Assembly (NCBI GenBank): GCA_009599575.1
Contig: VWND01000017.1
Coordinates: 1 to 64,000 of the forward strand
DNA: 64,000 nucleotides
Direction: 5' to 3'
Source: Blumeriella jaapii
Taxonomy: Eukaryota > Ascomycota > Leotiomycetes > Helotiales > Drepanopezizaceae
Below, piece after piece: positions 10,786 to 22,501 of this stretch; position 1 is the first letter of the stretch; the number at the start of each line of letters is the position of its first letter. The position numbers and the translations under genes are program-made. The notes beneath the pieces were generated by a model. It worked only from the letters and a program-made list of their open reading frames with translations. It had not been told where the DNA came from and searched no databases.

Positions 10786-11790
10786 AATAATAATAATAAT
10801 AATGGTGGTAGTAGTAGTAATAGTGGTAGTGATAGTAGTGGTGGTAGTGGTGGTAGTGGTGGTAATGATGGTGGTGGTGGTAATGATGGTAGTGGTGGTA
10901 GTGATGGTAGTGGTGGTAATAGTGGTAGTAGTGGTGGCGACGAGGTGATAGCAGCGAGAGGTGGTGGCAGCGAGGTGGTGGCAGCGAGGTGGTGGCAGCA
11001 AAATGATAGTAGTAGTGGTAATAGTGGTAGTGGTAATGGGGTAGTGGTGGTAGTGGGTGGTAGTGGTGGTAGTGGTGGTAGTGGTGGTAGTGGGGTGGTG
11101 GTGATGGTGGCGACGAGGTGGTGGCGACGAGGTGGTGGCAGCGAGGGTGGTGGCAGCGAGGTGGTGGCAGCGAGGTGGTGGCAGCGAGGTGGTGGTGGTA
11201 GTAATGGTAGTGGTGGTAGTGGTGGTAATGGTGGTAGTGGTAGTAGTGGTGGTAATGGTGGGTGTAGAGTAGTAGTGGTGGTAATGGGTGGTAGTAGTGG
11301 TAGTGGTGGTAGTGGTGGTAGTGGTGGTGGTGGTGATGGTGGCGACGAGGTGGTGGCGACGAGGTGGTGGCAGCGAGGTGGTGGTGGTAATAGTGGTGGT
11401 GGTGGTGGTGGTGGTAATGGTGGTAGTGATAATGGTGGTGATGATGGTGGTGGTGGTGGCGACGAGGTGGTGGCGACGAGATGGTGGCAGCGAGGTGGTG
11501 GTGGCAGCAAAATAATAGTAGTAGTGGTAATAGTGGTAGTGGTAATGGTAGTGGTGGTAGTAGTGGTGGTAGTGGTGGTAGTGGTGGTGGTGATGGTGGT
11601 GGTGGTGGTGGCGACGAGGTGCTGGCAGCGAGGTGGTGGCAGCGAGGTGGTGGCAGCAAAATGATATTAATAGTGGTAATAGTGGTAGTGGTAATGGTAG
11701 TGGTGGTAGTGGTGGTAATGGTGGTAGTGATGGTGGTGATGGTGGCGACGAGGTGGTGGCGACGAGATGGTGGCGGCGAGGTGGTGTTAA
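10786..11790. repeat. G-rich arm of SAT-TIR copy 3
   Basis: RRT trinucleotide arrays (GGT, AGT, GAT, AAT) interleaved with short blocks of GCAGCGAGGTGGTG and GCGACGAGGTGGTG. The strand is strongly G-rich, with many GG/GGT runs that could form quadruplexes. Confidence 0.92.
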
Positions 11791-13399
11791 TAAAAGCGTT
11801 GATAAAGTGTAATAACAAATTCGTATAAGATTTGTATTTTTCTCGAAGCTTTGAATTTTTATACAACTTATCGTACTTATTAATCTTTAATAATACTAAA
11901 ATTAATTTTCAATTAATCGCGTGTTAACTTTAATTATACTCGGAGTTAATTTTACGCCAAGTGTTAACTCGGATTTGATTCGGTATTAAATCGGTTGTAA
12001 TCCCATCCATAGGCGCCTCTAAATATTGCTAATGCAATTATCGCATTTGCAAATATTATGGCTGTATAATTAAGCCAGCGAATCATAAGAAAGCAAAATG
12101 CTTCTGTTTTATTCGCTAAATCAATTAGTATAAAAAAAAACGTCAGAATCGAAAGAAAAAAAGATTTTGGAATTCGAAAAAAAAACCGATAAAACTATCA
12201 GAAAAACGCTTATAATGGAAAAAATTAACGATAATATAAAAGATATCGATACCGATATCTCGGTTTAAATTATTCAAAAAATACCAGCTTTTAAACGCTT
12301 ATTATTAATACGAAACGAAGAATAGATCGACAAATATATCAGCTTCGAAGCCGTCGACGAAGCTATTAAAAGAATTATAAAATAAAAAATTAAATTAAAA
12401 TTCAGCGACTTATTTAGTACAAAAGAAAAATTCGATAAAATTATTAATAAACAAATTCTTGTATTAAAAAGAAACGAAAAAATTGAAATTATCCGAAAAA
12501 AAAACGATTTTGAATTGAAAAAAAATAAAAAAAAAATTTATAATACCGCGGTTAATTTAGCCGATAGAAAAAAATCTTCGGAAAAAGTCAGCTTTTTGGC
12601 TTTCGTTATAAAAACCCAAAAATTAAAACGACGAAACTGCTTTTATATAATTATAAAAATATCAAAAATAAAAATAATGCTTAAAAAAAGTACGACCGCT
12701 TTCGTTTTATTCGATAATAAAGCCGAAGTTAATTGCATAAATCAAAAAACGGCCGAAGCTAATAGCGTTTCGATTATTACCGATAAACGAATAATTTATA
12801 CGACCGTTAATAAAAATATTATTAAGTTTGATAGAATTGTACGAAATATAAAAGTCGACGTTGAAAGTATTATTATTTATAAAAACTTTTTAATAATAAA
12901 AAAATGCTTTTATTTTATTATTTTTAAAATGCTTTGGATTTTGAAAAGTTTCGTTAGTTTTAAATATACCGAAAACGGCCGGATAAAAGCTTTTTTCTAA
13001 AACTGAAACCGATTTTTTTAAAATTAAATTACTATCGCCGGCGACAAAGTTTTTTTAATCGACGTTTTATCGGAAAACGAATAGCCGGCTTTGGTTTCAA
13101 AACAAACGCTAGGCTATAATAAAACCTGGAAAATATTCGGCTAAAAGCATTTACGTCGCTAATCGAAATAGCATCGCGAATAAAATTAGTTAATATTAAT
13201 ATTTTTAGCTATTAATTCGAGAACGAGAATTTCGAAGATTTCGTTTTCGTATTAAACAAATCCGATTTATATATTTTATTTTTTTATATTAATATCAGCA
13301 TTTTTTACAAGCGCAAAACTAATAAAATACGATTCGTGAATTTTAGCGAATCCGATAGGAATATTTTCGGAATAAACGATTGATTTAAAAAAAATAAAA

Positions 13400-15117
13400 T
13401 AATAAAATTATTTTAATCAGTTATTAGCGAATTCGAAGAATTTATTACCGGCCGATTTTCCAGTTTATTACTTGGCAGCCGATTTATAAAAAAACGATTT
13501 AATAATTTAATAATCGGAATTTAATTTTTGCTAAAAAAAAAAAAGTTTTATACGAAGTTTTACGTAACCGAAAAAAGGCTATAATTTTCGATTTTACCGA
13601 AATAAATTAATTCAATTTTAACGTTACGCTTTATATCGATATTAAAACCGTATTTTACGAAGCTTGGCAAAAAAAGACTTTTTCAGTTTTTAAAGTTTTT
13701 TAAAATAAAATAATCGAAATGCTGAAAAAACGAATTAAGCAAAAGATTTTCGAATTTTGTTACGGCTTATATAAAAACAAATGGTTTATTATTGCGAAAA
13801 AAAAGAAAAGCATTTATAAATTTATTATCGCAGTCGTCGAAATAAACAAAATAACGATACGAAACGCTAATATATTATTTAACGTCGATTAATTTTCAAA
13901 CGAATTCGCAAAATTAACGATCGTTTTTTTTTTCGATTTGTTTTTCGGCTACGATTATTTAATATTTGATTTACGATTTCGAAATATAACGGCAATTCAA
14001 ATATTAATCGGTTTGTTACGTATAACGAAAGTATTTATAAAAGCTATTAATTTAATCGCTTAATTCGTAAAAATCGTATATAAGGTTTTTATAATTTATA
14101 TTTTTGATATTGCTTTTTTTTACGTTAACGACGTCGAAATAAAAGATTTTAAATTATATTATAATAATAAAAAGATTTTTTCTGAAATTCGACGCTATAT
14201 AATAAAATATATTTAAAATATCGATAAAATTATAATTTGCTTCGAAAAAGCTAAAGCTATTATTAGCTTTCGATCAAAGTTTTGTATGCCCGAAATAAAT
14301 ATTATTAATTATATAATTAACAGCGCTGATCGCTATTTTTAACGAAAAAAAATTGAAAAAATATACGAATAAAAAAAATATAAAAATATTACCGAAGCTA
14401 AAATTTTTATTAGCGTGTGATTTACTACCGCAATTAAATTAAATTTTTTTTTTTAAAAGCTACATTTATTTACGCTACGATAAAACAAAAATCGATTTCG
14501 TTTAGAAAAAAAAGCAAAGCAAAATTATAAAAGTTTTTAAAAACGACTTTTTATCGGCCTTATCGTTTATACGGATCGATTATAGCTTAAACGCAGGAAA
14601 AATCATTTTGATTATCGACGCTAATATTTTCGGTTAAAAAACTGTATTGCAATAAATCGATAAAAATAAAAAACGGCATTTTTCACGATTCGAAAGCGGC
14701 TTATAATTTTCCGCGGAAATACGCTACGATATTATTAAACGAAAATATCGAAGCGCTTTTAAAATAAAAAAAAAAATAAAAAGCGAATTATACGGCGTAT
14801 ATTTTATTTTAAAAACGAACGCAAAAGTTTTTATCGATTAATTAAATAAAAAAGCTAATAATTTATTAAAAGCGTTCGTTATTAATTAAATAGCTTGGAT
14901 ACGATTTATAAATCTCGAAATTAAACATATTAAAAAAACAATTAATACAGCGGCAAACGGCTTTTTTAAACGAAAACGTTTTTATTTATTTGATTTCGCT
15001 AAACAAAACGAACAAAATATCGACGAATAAATCGTTAACGAAATCGGCTGCTTTGTTATTTGCGCTTTAGGTTTTATAAAACCAAAACTATTCGCGTTGC
15101 TATTTCGGCTAGCACCG
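13400..15117 (+). pseudogene. pol: RT and RNase H of G1-A
   Basis: Decayed reverse transcriptase and RNase H aligning with G1-D 43380-45080. The RT box is YVND (14121-14132), where G1-D has YVDD, so an active-site Asp is lost by G-to-A. The motif FYVNDVEIKD corresponds to YVDDVGVKGP in G1-D, which places G1 in the fungal gypsy group with a DDVGVKGP-type box. RNase H begins near 14400. The region ends where G2 inserted (target CACCG, 15113-15117); the linker continues at 22502. Confidence 0.85.
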
Positions 15118-15531
15118 TGTCAGGAACCAACATCACGTATATAAGTCAGATGATCCGCCAAAACCCTCTGCTTTCTACTAATCCTCGAATAATACTTTCT
15201 GCGGATAGGCCGTAGGGGCCGGATAGTGCTATAAAGGCTGGAAATAACATTTAAATAAAATATTTTATAGGAATAATTGCTAAAAACCCAATTATTAGGG
15301 TTATATTAAAAAGGATTGAAAAAAGATCGGAATAAAAGCTGGAAAAGCATACTAAATAAAATTCGCCTGGTTTCCTGGGAAATACTTTTTTCGAAAGCTT
15401 TATTCCTCCTTTTGTATTTATATACGCTTTTTACTAAAAATATAAAAAGTAAAAATCAGTCTGATTATTAACCCAATCTTATTTAAGTTTTATTATCTGA
15501 ATTAATGTTTTTTTGCTTTTTAATTTTTATA
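15118..15531 (+). repeat. 5' LTR of G2
   Basis: 414 bp. It matches 22083-22496 with differences that appear to be transitions only. The right end has decayed to TTTTTATA, versus CCTTACA in the 3' LTR. Confidence 0.92.
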
Positions 15532-15599
15532 TTTTAATTTTTTTACTTATCGGAACGGCAGTTCGATATTATTAAAACAACTTTTTATTATATTATTAC

Positions 15600-17160
15600 A
15601 TTTATATCGTTATTATCGATATTATAGCTTTTCGCATTCGCAGCGAATAAGCATTTCCAGTTATTTAAAAAGACCTAGCGCTTTCGGCTGCTTAAGAAAA
15701 TCCCGTACTATCGTTTCTTTTAACGTTATTAGCTTTATTAAAAGTCGAAAATATTTTATTATTAAAGCGCGACGATTTTTTAACTTTTTTTATTTAAAAA
15801 ATTATTAAAAAAGGCCACGCTTAAAACGATTCGGGAAAACCTTTTACCGAAACCCTGATTTATTTAGTTAATAAACGAATCCGCGCCGAACAAAAAAAAA
15901 AACGATAAATATAAAAAAGTAAAAAAAATACGAGCTAAAATAAAACAGAAAAAAACTGAAAAAAAAATTTACGAAATAATTAAAAAATTCGAAAAAATCA
16001 AAAAACGCCGAAATAAACTCCGAAAAAAAATAAAACAATTTTAATAAAAACTTAACGCTTTCGAAAATATCGAAAAAAAAGTTTTTATATTTTTTAATAC
16101 CGCCCTAATTAAGAAAAAACAGAAAATAATTTAAGTTAGCGATTATTATAAAATATCTTCGGAGCATTACGATAATAATACTTATTAAAAACGATTTAGC
16201 ATTTCTTTTAAGCATATTATACTTTTTGTAAAAAATATAGCGAATTCGAGCCGAAAAGCATTAAAAATAAAAGATTTTTCAATATATCGAAAAAAAAATA
16301 TTAAAAAAGCTTAATTTTTTATTCGGCGTGCAAAGCGAAGTTTTCGCCAAAATAAAAAAATAATATTTTGTATTAATCAAAAAAAAATTAACGCTTGTAT
16401 TTTAGCTTTCGACGATAAAATAAAAAAAAAAATGGACCGGATATAAACGACGTTTTACGAATATTCGAATTATATAAAACGATTTTAAAAAATAAATATT
16501 AGATTTTTTAATAAATGCGGAAAATCGAAAAATCGCGGCTTCGAATTTATACGATAAAACGAAGCAAAAAAAATATAAATTAATTAACGATTTCGTTGCT
16601 TATTTAAATAATTTCGAATAGCAATTGCAAATAATAAACGATGCGATTAAAAAAAAATGCTTTTCGCAAAACTCCGACTTATTTTTCGAAAAAAAAATTA
16701 TTAAACGAAGCAATATTATAGCTATAAGCTCGTACGAAAAATTAATATTAATCGCTCGTCGTATCGAAAATACTAATAAAATTATTAGCGACGAAACGAA
16801 AAATAATAAACGACGAAACGAGCGCAAAAAAAAAAAAAAAAAAAAAAAAAACTTATATTTACGATTAAAATTTAAAAGCTAAAACAAATACATACCGTTT
16901 TCGATTCGAAAATACATTACAAAAAGAAAAACGAAAGCGAAAAAACGACAATTTTAATAAAATCTTTTAAAATCCTAAAATTTTTAACGACTTTTTTTAT
17001 TTTTCGAAATACAATTGTTATTAAAAAAAAAAGCATCGCATAGCCAATTGTTTAAAAATCGAATGCTATAAATGCAATAAAAAAAAACATATAGCTTTAA
17101 ACTGCTCCGAAGCTAATAAATTTAAAAATTCGGAAAAAGCTTTCGTTCGATTTTAATTTC
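15600..17160 (+). pseudogene. gag: gag of G2 with CCHC zinc knuckle
   Basis: Nucleocapsid-type Gag, decayed. A lysine-rich stretch is open at 16625-16882 and ends in an 18-A run. The zinc knuckle at 17064-17105 reads CYKCNKKKHIALNC, a C-X2-C-X4-H-X4-C motif with both expected glycines changed to Asn or Lys by G-to-A. This motif binds retroelement RNA. The upstream boundary is approximate because stops and mutated start codons obscure it. Confidence 0.75.
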
Positions 17161-20100
17161 GTTGCTGCTAATAAAATCGAACGAAAAAAAAAAACAAAAA
17201 ATAATAATTTCAATCGAAATTGAAAAAACTAAAGGCGAAATTCGTACGAAACGAGCTTTTATCGATTGCGGCGCGAAAAAAAACTGCGTAATTTAAAAAT
17301 TATTAGTTAAATATAAATAAAAATCAATTTAAAAACGTATTAATTTATTTACGATTAAAAAAAAAAAAAAATTATTTACGGCACGCATACGCAATTTATT
17401 CGCGCTATTAATAATTATAAAACAATTAAAAAAATACAAAGCGATTTCGTAGCTTGCGATATAAATATTCTAAGGATTTCATTTATCTTAAGGTTTTTTT
17501 GGTTGCGAAATATCGATTTCGCTATAAGCTTTCGAATTAAATCGTAGCGATATTTAATCAAACGCTTATAATTTAATTTCGTTATAATCAAACGTTTTAA
17601 AAAGAAATCCAAAAAAAAGCAAGCGTTTTGTATCGTTTTAAAAAAAGCTATTAAAAAACAGCATTAATTATTTTTTAAATACGACGATTACGCCGACGTG
17701 TTCGACGATACCGCCGCGGTTATTCTAGCTTTTTACTATTTTATAAAACATCGAATAAACTTCGCGGAAAAAAAAGACTTTTTTTAAAAACCAGTTTATT
17801 TTTTGTCGGAATTTGAATTTATCGAATTACGCGAATATTTCGATTCGAGTTTAAAAAAAGGCTGGATAAGAAAATTTATTAGCTTTGCCGGCGCATCGGT
17901 AATATTTATACCGAAAAAAAACGAAAGTTTACGATTATACGTCGATTATAAAAGTTTAAACGCAGTTACGGTTAAAAATCGAATTTTTTTACTTTTTATA
18001 AGCGAAACTTTGGATCGTTTAAAAAAAGCTAAAATATTTATTAAGCTAAATCTTATTTAAGCGTATTATCGTTTTCGAATAAAAAAGGAAAATAAATGGA
18101 AGATTGCGTTTCGCATTCGTTACGAACACTTCGAATATTACGTATTACCTTTCGGCCTTTCGAACGCACCAGCAATCTTCCAAACGTATATTAATCAAGT
18201 TTTAATCGGTTTAATAAATATTATATATATAATTTATTTCGACGATATTTTAATATTTTTCGAAAACTCCGACGATTATATAAACGCGGTAAAAAAGGTT
18301 TTCGAAAAACTTTGTATTAACAAATTTTACGAAAATCTGAAAAAATATGCTTTCGATACGAATACGATCGAGTTTCTAAGTTTCGTCGTTACTTTTACGG
18401 AAATTAAAATGGATCTAAGAAAAATAAATAGTATTCGGAAATGGCCCTTTTTTATTATATAGCGAAATATTCAAATGTTTTTGAGTTTTATTAATTTTTA
18501 TAAACGTTTTATTAAAAACTACGCTAAGCTTTGCCGATTTATTACAGATTTTTTAAAAGAAATATAATAAAAAAAATATCGGGCCTTTTTCGTTTTTTAT
18601 TCGAAGCGAAGGTCGCTTTTTTACTTTTAAAAAAAAGTTTTGCCGAATACCGATTTTATATTATTTCGATTTTCGATTGAAAATTCAAATCGAAACAAAC
18701 GCTTCGAAATTCGTTATAAGCGGAATATTATTTTAATTATTCGAAAAAAATGCGAAGGCACGTTGGTATTTTATCGCGTATTATTCGAAAAAGCTTTTTT
18801 TTATAAAATAAAAATACGAGGTTTACGACGCTAAGCTAATAGCTATAATTTACGCTTTTAAACAATAGAACCAATATTTACGTAGCGTTTCCGACGTTAT
18901 TATTATACGTATAAATTATTATAATTTGAAATACTTTTTTACGAAAAAACGTTTAAACGGACGCTAAGCGAAATAAGCCGACGAGCTAGCTAAATATGAT
19001 TTTGCAATCGAATATAAAACAAAAGTTTTTAATCCGGCGAATAGTTTTTTCCGCCGGCCAGATTTAAAAAAAAATTTAAAAAAAAATAATAAGCAGCTGT
19101 CTACGTTATTTCGTAAGCTAAAATTAGCTTATTTAAAAAATTTTAAAATGTTTTTCGCAATAAAAATACGTTTAAAATCGAAGCATAAATTATTTCGCGC
19201 CGATAAGTATTCGAAGTTTTTATTAACGAAATTAAAAAGTAAAAAGCAAGCGGAGAAAAATCAAATAAAAAGCTTTTTCGCCGGATTATCTTTTGCTAAT
19301 ATTACTAATTGCAAATAATATATATTACGAAACGTAGCCGCTGTATTGCTATAATCCGAAACGGCTAATAACGAGCTAGCAGAACCGATTTATAAAACTA
19401 TTTTTAAATTGCAAAAATTTAATTTTTTTATATTACAAAAAACGTACGAATCGGCTTCGCAAAGCAATCGAGCCGGGTTCGAAAAACATTAGCGTATAAG
19501 CTAAAATAAATTATTATATTATAAAAAACGTGCGTATATTTCGAATAAAAGCGCTATTAAAAGCGAAATATTAAAAATTAATTACGACGATCCGACCGCC
19601 GGCCATTAAGGTTTTCGGCGAACGCTAAAACTAATCGAAAAAAAGTATTTTTGGCCTGGTTTACGAAGCGACGTAAAGCGTTACGTTAATACGTATAGAA
19701 AATGCTAAAAAAGCAAATTTAAAAAGCACCGATTTTATAGCGAATTAGTTTTTTTTTCGACTTTTACGAAATTTAAAAAAAAAAATAACTATGAATTTTA
19801 TTACGGATCTACTTTTTAACAAAAAACGAAATCGTATTTACGATTCGATATTCGTTATAATAAACCGATATACGAAACTGTCGAAATATATATCGATACA
19901 AAAAACGATTTTAATCCCAGATTTAGCTAAAATATTTATATAATACGTTTATAAAGATTTTAGCTGTTTTAAAAAAATTATTATAAACAAAAGGTCAGTT
20001 TTTATTAGTAAATTCTGGTTTTTAGTAATATTTTATTTATAAATACGACGTCGATTAAGCATCGTTTTTTATTTTTAAACCGATGGCCAAACGAAACGTT

Positions 20101-20850
20101 AAAATTAAGTTTTAGAATTTTATTTTCGCACGTATTGCGATTATCGATAAAACGATTAAACTACGAAGCTTGCTTTAGCCGAGTTTACGTATAACAATTC
20201 GATATACGCTTTTACGGGTTTTACTTTTTTTCGCATATTATACGGCTTTTATTTAGAATTTGGCAGTAACGTCGAAAGCGACGTCGTAGAAAAAAAAATA
20301 TCGTTAGCGGAAAAACGAATTAAAATATTGCAAAAAAAAAAAAAAATATTTAATAAAAAGCTAAAAAAAGCCAACGCGAATTACAAAAGGTTTTACGACG
20401 CTAAATATAAAAAAATTAGATTTCAAATAAACGATAAAATATTATTATCGATTAAAAACCTTCGATAGCTGCGATTTTTTCGAAAGCTTTTAAATAAATA
20501 TTTAAAGCTTTTTAAAATTAAACGAATTATATATAAGTACGGCCAAGCTTATTAATTCGAATTTTTTTTTTAATATCGTATTTACGATATTTTCTACGTT
20601 TTTTTACTAGAACCTTAGCAAAATCGGAACGATACCGAGCCGAAAAATAATATAATAAAACTTTAAAAACCCGAAAAATACGAAATTAAATTAATATAAG
20701 TTTACAAAAATACAAAAAAAAGCCGATATTATTTAATGCGATAAAAAGGCTATTTATTAAACGAAAACTCGTAAAAGCTAGAAAACCATTTTACAAACGC
20801 AAAAAAAATTGTAAAAAAATACTTGAAAAATGCGATAAGTAATAACAACG
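17161..20850 (+). pseudogene. pol: pol of G2: protease, RT, RNase H, integrase, chromodomain
   Basis: Protease at about 17240-17300 shows AFIDCGAKKNCVI, with DCGA in place of the usual DSGA/DTGA. RT runs about 17800-18470 with LYVDYKSLNAVTVKNR, LPFGLSNAPAIFQ and the catalytic box YFDD (18235-18246), so here the Asp pair survives. RNase H follows to about 19000. The integrase zinc domain is at 19584-19716, with GH before RRTLKLIEKKYFWPGLRSDV and a paired Cys about 25 residues on. A chromodomain at about 20684-20830 shows KKSRYYLMR, a stop in the expected Trp position, then KGY and ENS. Chromodomains steer chromoviruses to heterochromatin. Stops disable it throughout. Confidence 0.85.
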
Positions 20851-21787
20851 GAGCAATAACGAATGCGCGCCGTAAAAGCAAAAAAAAAAAAACAAAAACA
20901 TTTAAGAAACTTTAAAACCACCGCTAAGCCAATTTATTTTTCGCATTATTATCGTTATCTTTTTTTTCATTTTTATCGCCATTTTTTTTAGATTTAAAAA
21001 TAGCGGCAAGCTAAAAAAAATTAATATTAAACGAATTCGCAAAATATTCGATTTACTTTAGTTAAAGCTTTTATAATAGCCGTAATCGAATTTTGAATTG
21101 CAATTACGATATTTTCGTAGAAATTCAAAATTTAATTTAATTAATTAAAATAGGTTTAAGCGACGTTTTCGAAACGTCGAAAAATACGTTTTATATTAGC
21201 GTCGTTAAATAAAAAAGCCGGCGCAGCTAAAGCTTTTAAAACAGCAGCAGCCGCTAAACCGGCAAAAGCGAGCGCAGCAGCAGCAGCGGCAGCGGCAGCC
21301 CGAGCCGCGGCGCGATTCGTACGATTTTCGACTATTATAAAAGCCGAAGCGTTATTTTTTTTTAAACGATTTATATAAGCGTCGTAAATAATAAAATCGA
21401 TAAAAATCTTAGCAAAAGCTTTGGTTTCGGCAGCAAAAGAAAAAAAAGCGGCAGCGGCGATAATAGTATCGAAACGATTTATAAAATCGTTGAGACCCGC
21501 GAAAAAGGTTTGCGCTTCGGTAGCGCGTACGACAGAAACTTATAGCTAATTAAAAGCGAATTCGAATAAAAGTTTAAAAAATTTATAAAAAAGCATTAAA
21601 TATACGAAGCTTTACAGCGGTTGCATTTTACGCTAAAAAGCTCGAAAACGCAAAAAGGCAAAAAGGCCGCTGTAATACTTTCGCGTGAAATCAAGCGGGC
21701 ATACCGAAAGCAAATAAAAATCAAAAGCATTTTAAAAGTTCGCGGCGAACGCGGCGAAAAGCAATTGATTAAAATAAAAAAAAGCTG

Positions 21788-21826
<39 letters not shown>

Positions 21827-22082
21827 AAGCAGAAAGATTACGGCTATTTTAAAAAAAAAAAGCCTTTTCAAACGAAAATGCGAGCGCTACCGAAAACAAA
21901 AAAAACAAAACAGCAAAACAGCTATAATTCACGACCAAAAGCGGAAAAAACAATTATAATTTACGATCGAAAGCGGAAAAAACCGTACGTTATTTCGAAG
22001 GCGTAACGCACGCTATATACGGAAGTATACGTACAAAAAAATCAATCGCTTTTGGGAACCAAAAGCCTAAAAAAAAGGGTAA
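20851..22082 (+). other. Tail region of G2 between chromodomain and 3' LTR
   Basis: About 1.2 kb. It includes an Ala-rich reading stretch (about 21190-21310, GCA/GCG repeats), a later Lys/Arg-rich stretch (about 21570-21990) and an A-homopolymer at about 21790-21822. It may be the remnant of an extra ORF, but I recognise no domain. Confidence 0.45.
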
Positions 22083-22496
22083 TATTAAAAACTAATATTA
22101 CGTGTATAAATCAGATAATCCGCCAAGACCTTTTGCTTTTTATCAATCTTCGAATAATATTTTCTGCGGATAGGCCGTAGAAGCCGGATAATACTATAAA
22201 AGCTGAAGATAATATTTAAATAAAACATTTTATAGGAATGATTGTTAAAAAACCAGTTATTAAGATTATATTAAGAAAAATTAAAAAAAGGTCGGAATAG
22301 AGGCTGAAGAAGCATACTAAATAAAGTTCGCCTGATTTTCTAAGAAATACTTTTCTCGAGAGCTCCACCCCTCCTTTTGTACTTATACACGCCTTCTACT
22401 AAAAATGTAGAAGATAGAAATCAGTTTGACTATCAACCCAATCTTATCTGAGCTCTATTGTCTAAACTAGTGTTTCCCTGCCTTTTAATCCTTACA
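22083..22496 (+). repeat. 3' LTR of G2
   Basis: 414 bp. It starts TATTAAAAAC (mutated TGTCAGGAAC) and ends CCTTACA. It is less mutated towards its 3' half than the 5' LTR. Confidence 0.92.
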
Positions 22497-22501
22497 CACC
22501 G

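Larger units (their letters stand above)
9737..12023 (+). mobile_element. SAT-TIR element, copy 3 (complete, 2,287 bp, G-rich)
   Basis: Flanked by TA (9735-9736 and 12024-12025) inside the gag of G1-A. Order: terminus CCGTACGGC, palindrome array (9760-10110), AT spacer, C-rich arm (10211-10690), core (10712-10751), G-rich arm (10786-11790), and right subterminal region ending GGCGCCTCTAAA. The first 36 bp and the reverse complement of the last 36 bp share GGGTSGGATYACAACCGATT. Unlike copy 2, most 14-bp units keep their G residues. Long Gly/Ser/Val/His/Pro frames on both strands are translated repeats. No transposase is present, so it is non-autonomous. Confidence 0.9.
8086..13000 (+). pseudogene. 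gag: gag and protease of G1-A, split by SAT-TIR copy 3
   Basis: Gag runs 8086-9736 and resumes at 12026 after the SAT-TIR insertion, continuing into protease, which ends near 13000. The start codon has decayed from ATG to ATA. A C-terminal Gag stretch at 9550-9736 is unusually intact and keeps Trp codons lost in G1-D. A Cys-rich patch lies at about 9370-9480 (KYGFCNNKEIYCEK). Protease shows LFDNKAEVNC, a mutated DSGA site, and FKMLW near its end. Around 12495-12505 a run of nine A keeps gag and protease in one frame here, whereas G1-D has ten A and is shifted. The ancestor therefore probably had a gag-protease fusion. Confidence 0.87.
15118..22496 (+). mobile_element. G2: Ty3/gypsy chromovirus, complete, 7,379 bp
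   Basis: LTRs of 414 bp at both ends (15118-15531 and 22083-22496), flanked by the 5-bp duplication CACCG (15113-15117 and 22497-22501). Termini are TGTCAGGAAC at the left and CCTTACA at the right. Order: LTR, gag with CCHC knuckle, protease, RT, RNase H, integrase, chromodomain, an A-rich and Ala-rich tail, LTR. It lies in the RNase H-integrase linker of G1-A, in the first of two tandem 63-bp repeats found in every G1 copy. All coding parts carry RIP-type stops. Confidence 0.92.

Noticed and set aside
10757..11866. Long open frames on both strands rich in His, Pro, Leu, Ser, Gly or Val
   Set aside because: They are translations of 3-bp and 14-bp tandem arrays, open in several frames at once, with no non-repeat domain.
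16600..16827. Membrane protein on the minus strand opposite the G2 gag
   Set aside because: It is the antisense of a lysine-rich Gag segment; A-rich coding DNA gives hydrophobic antisense frames.
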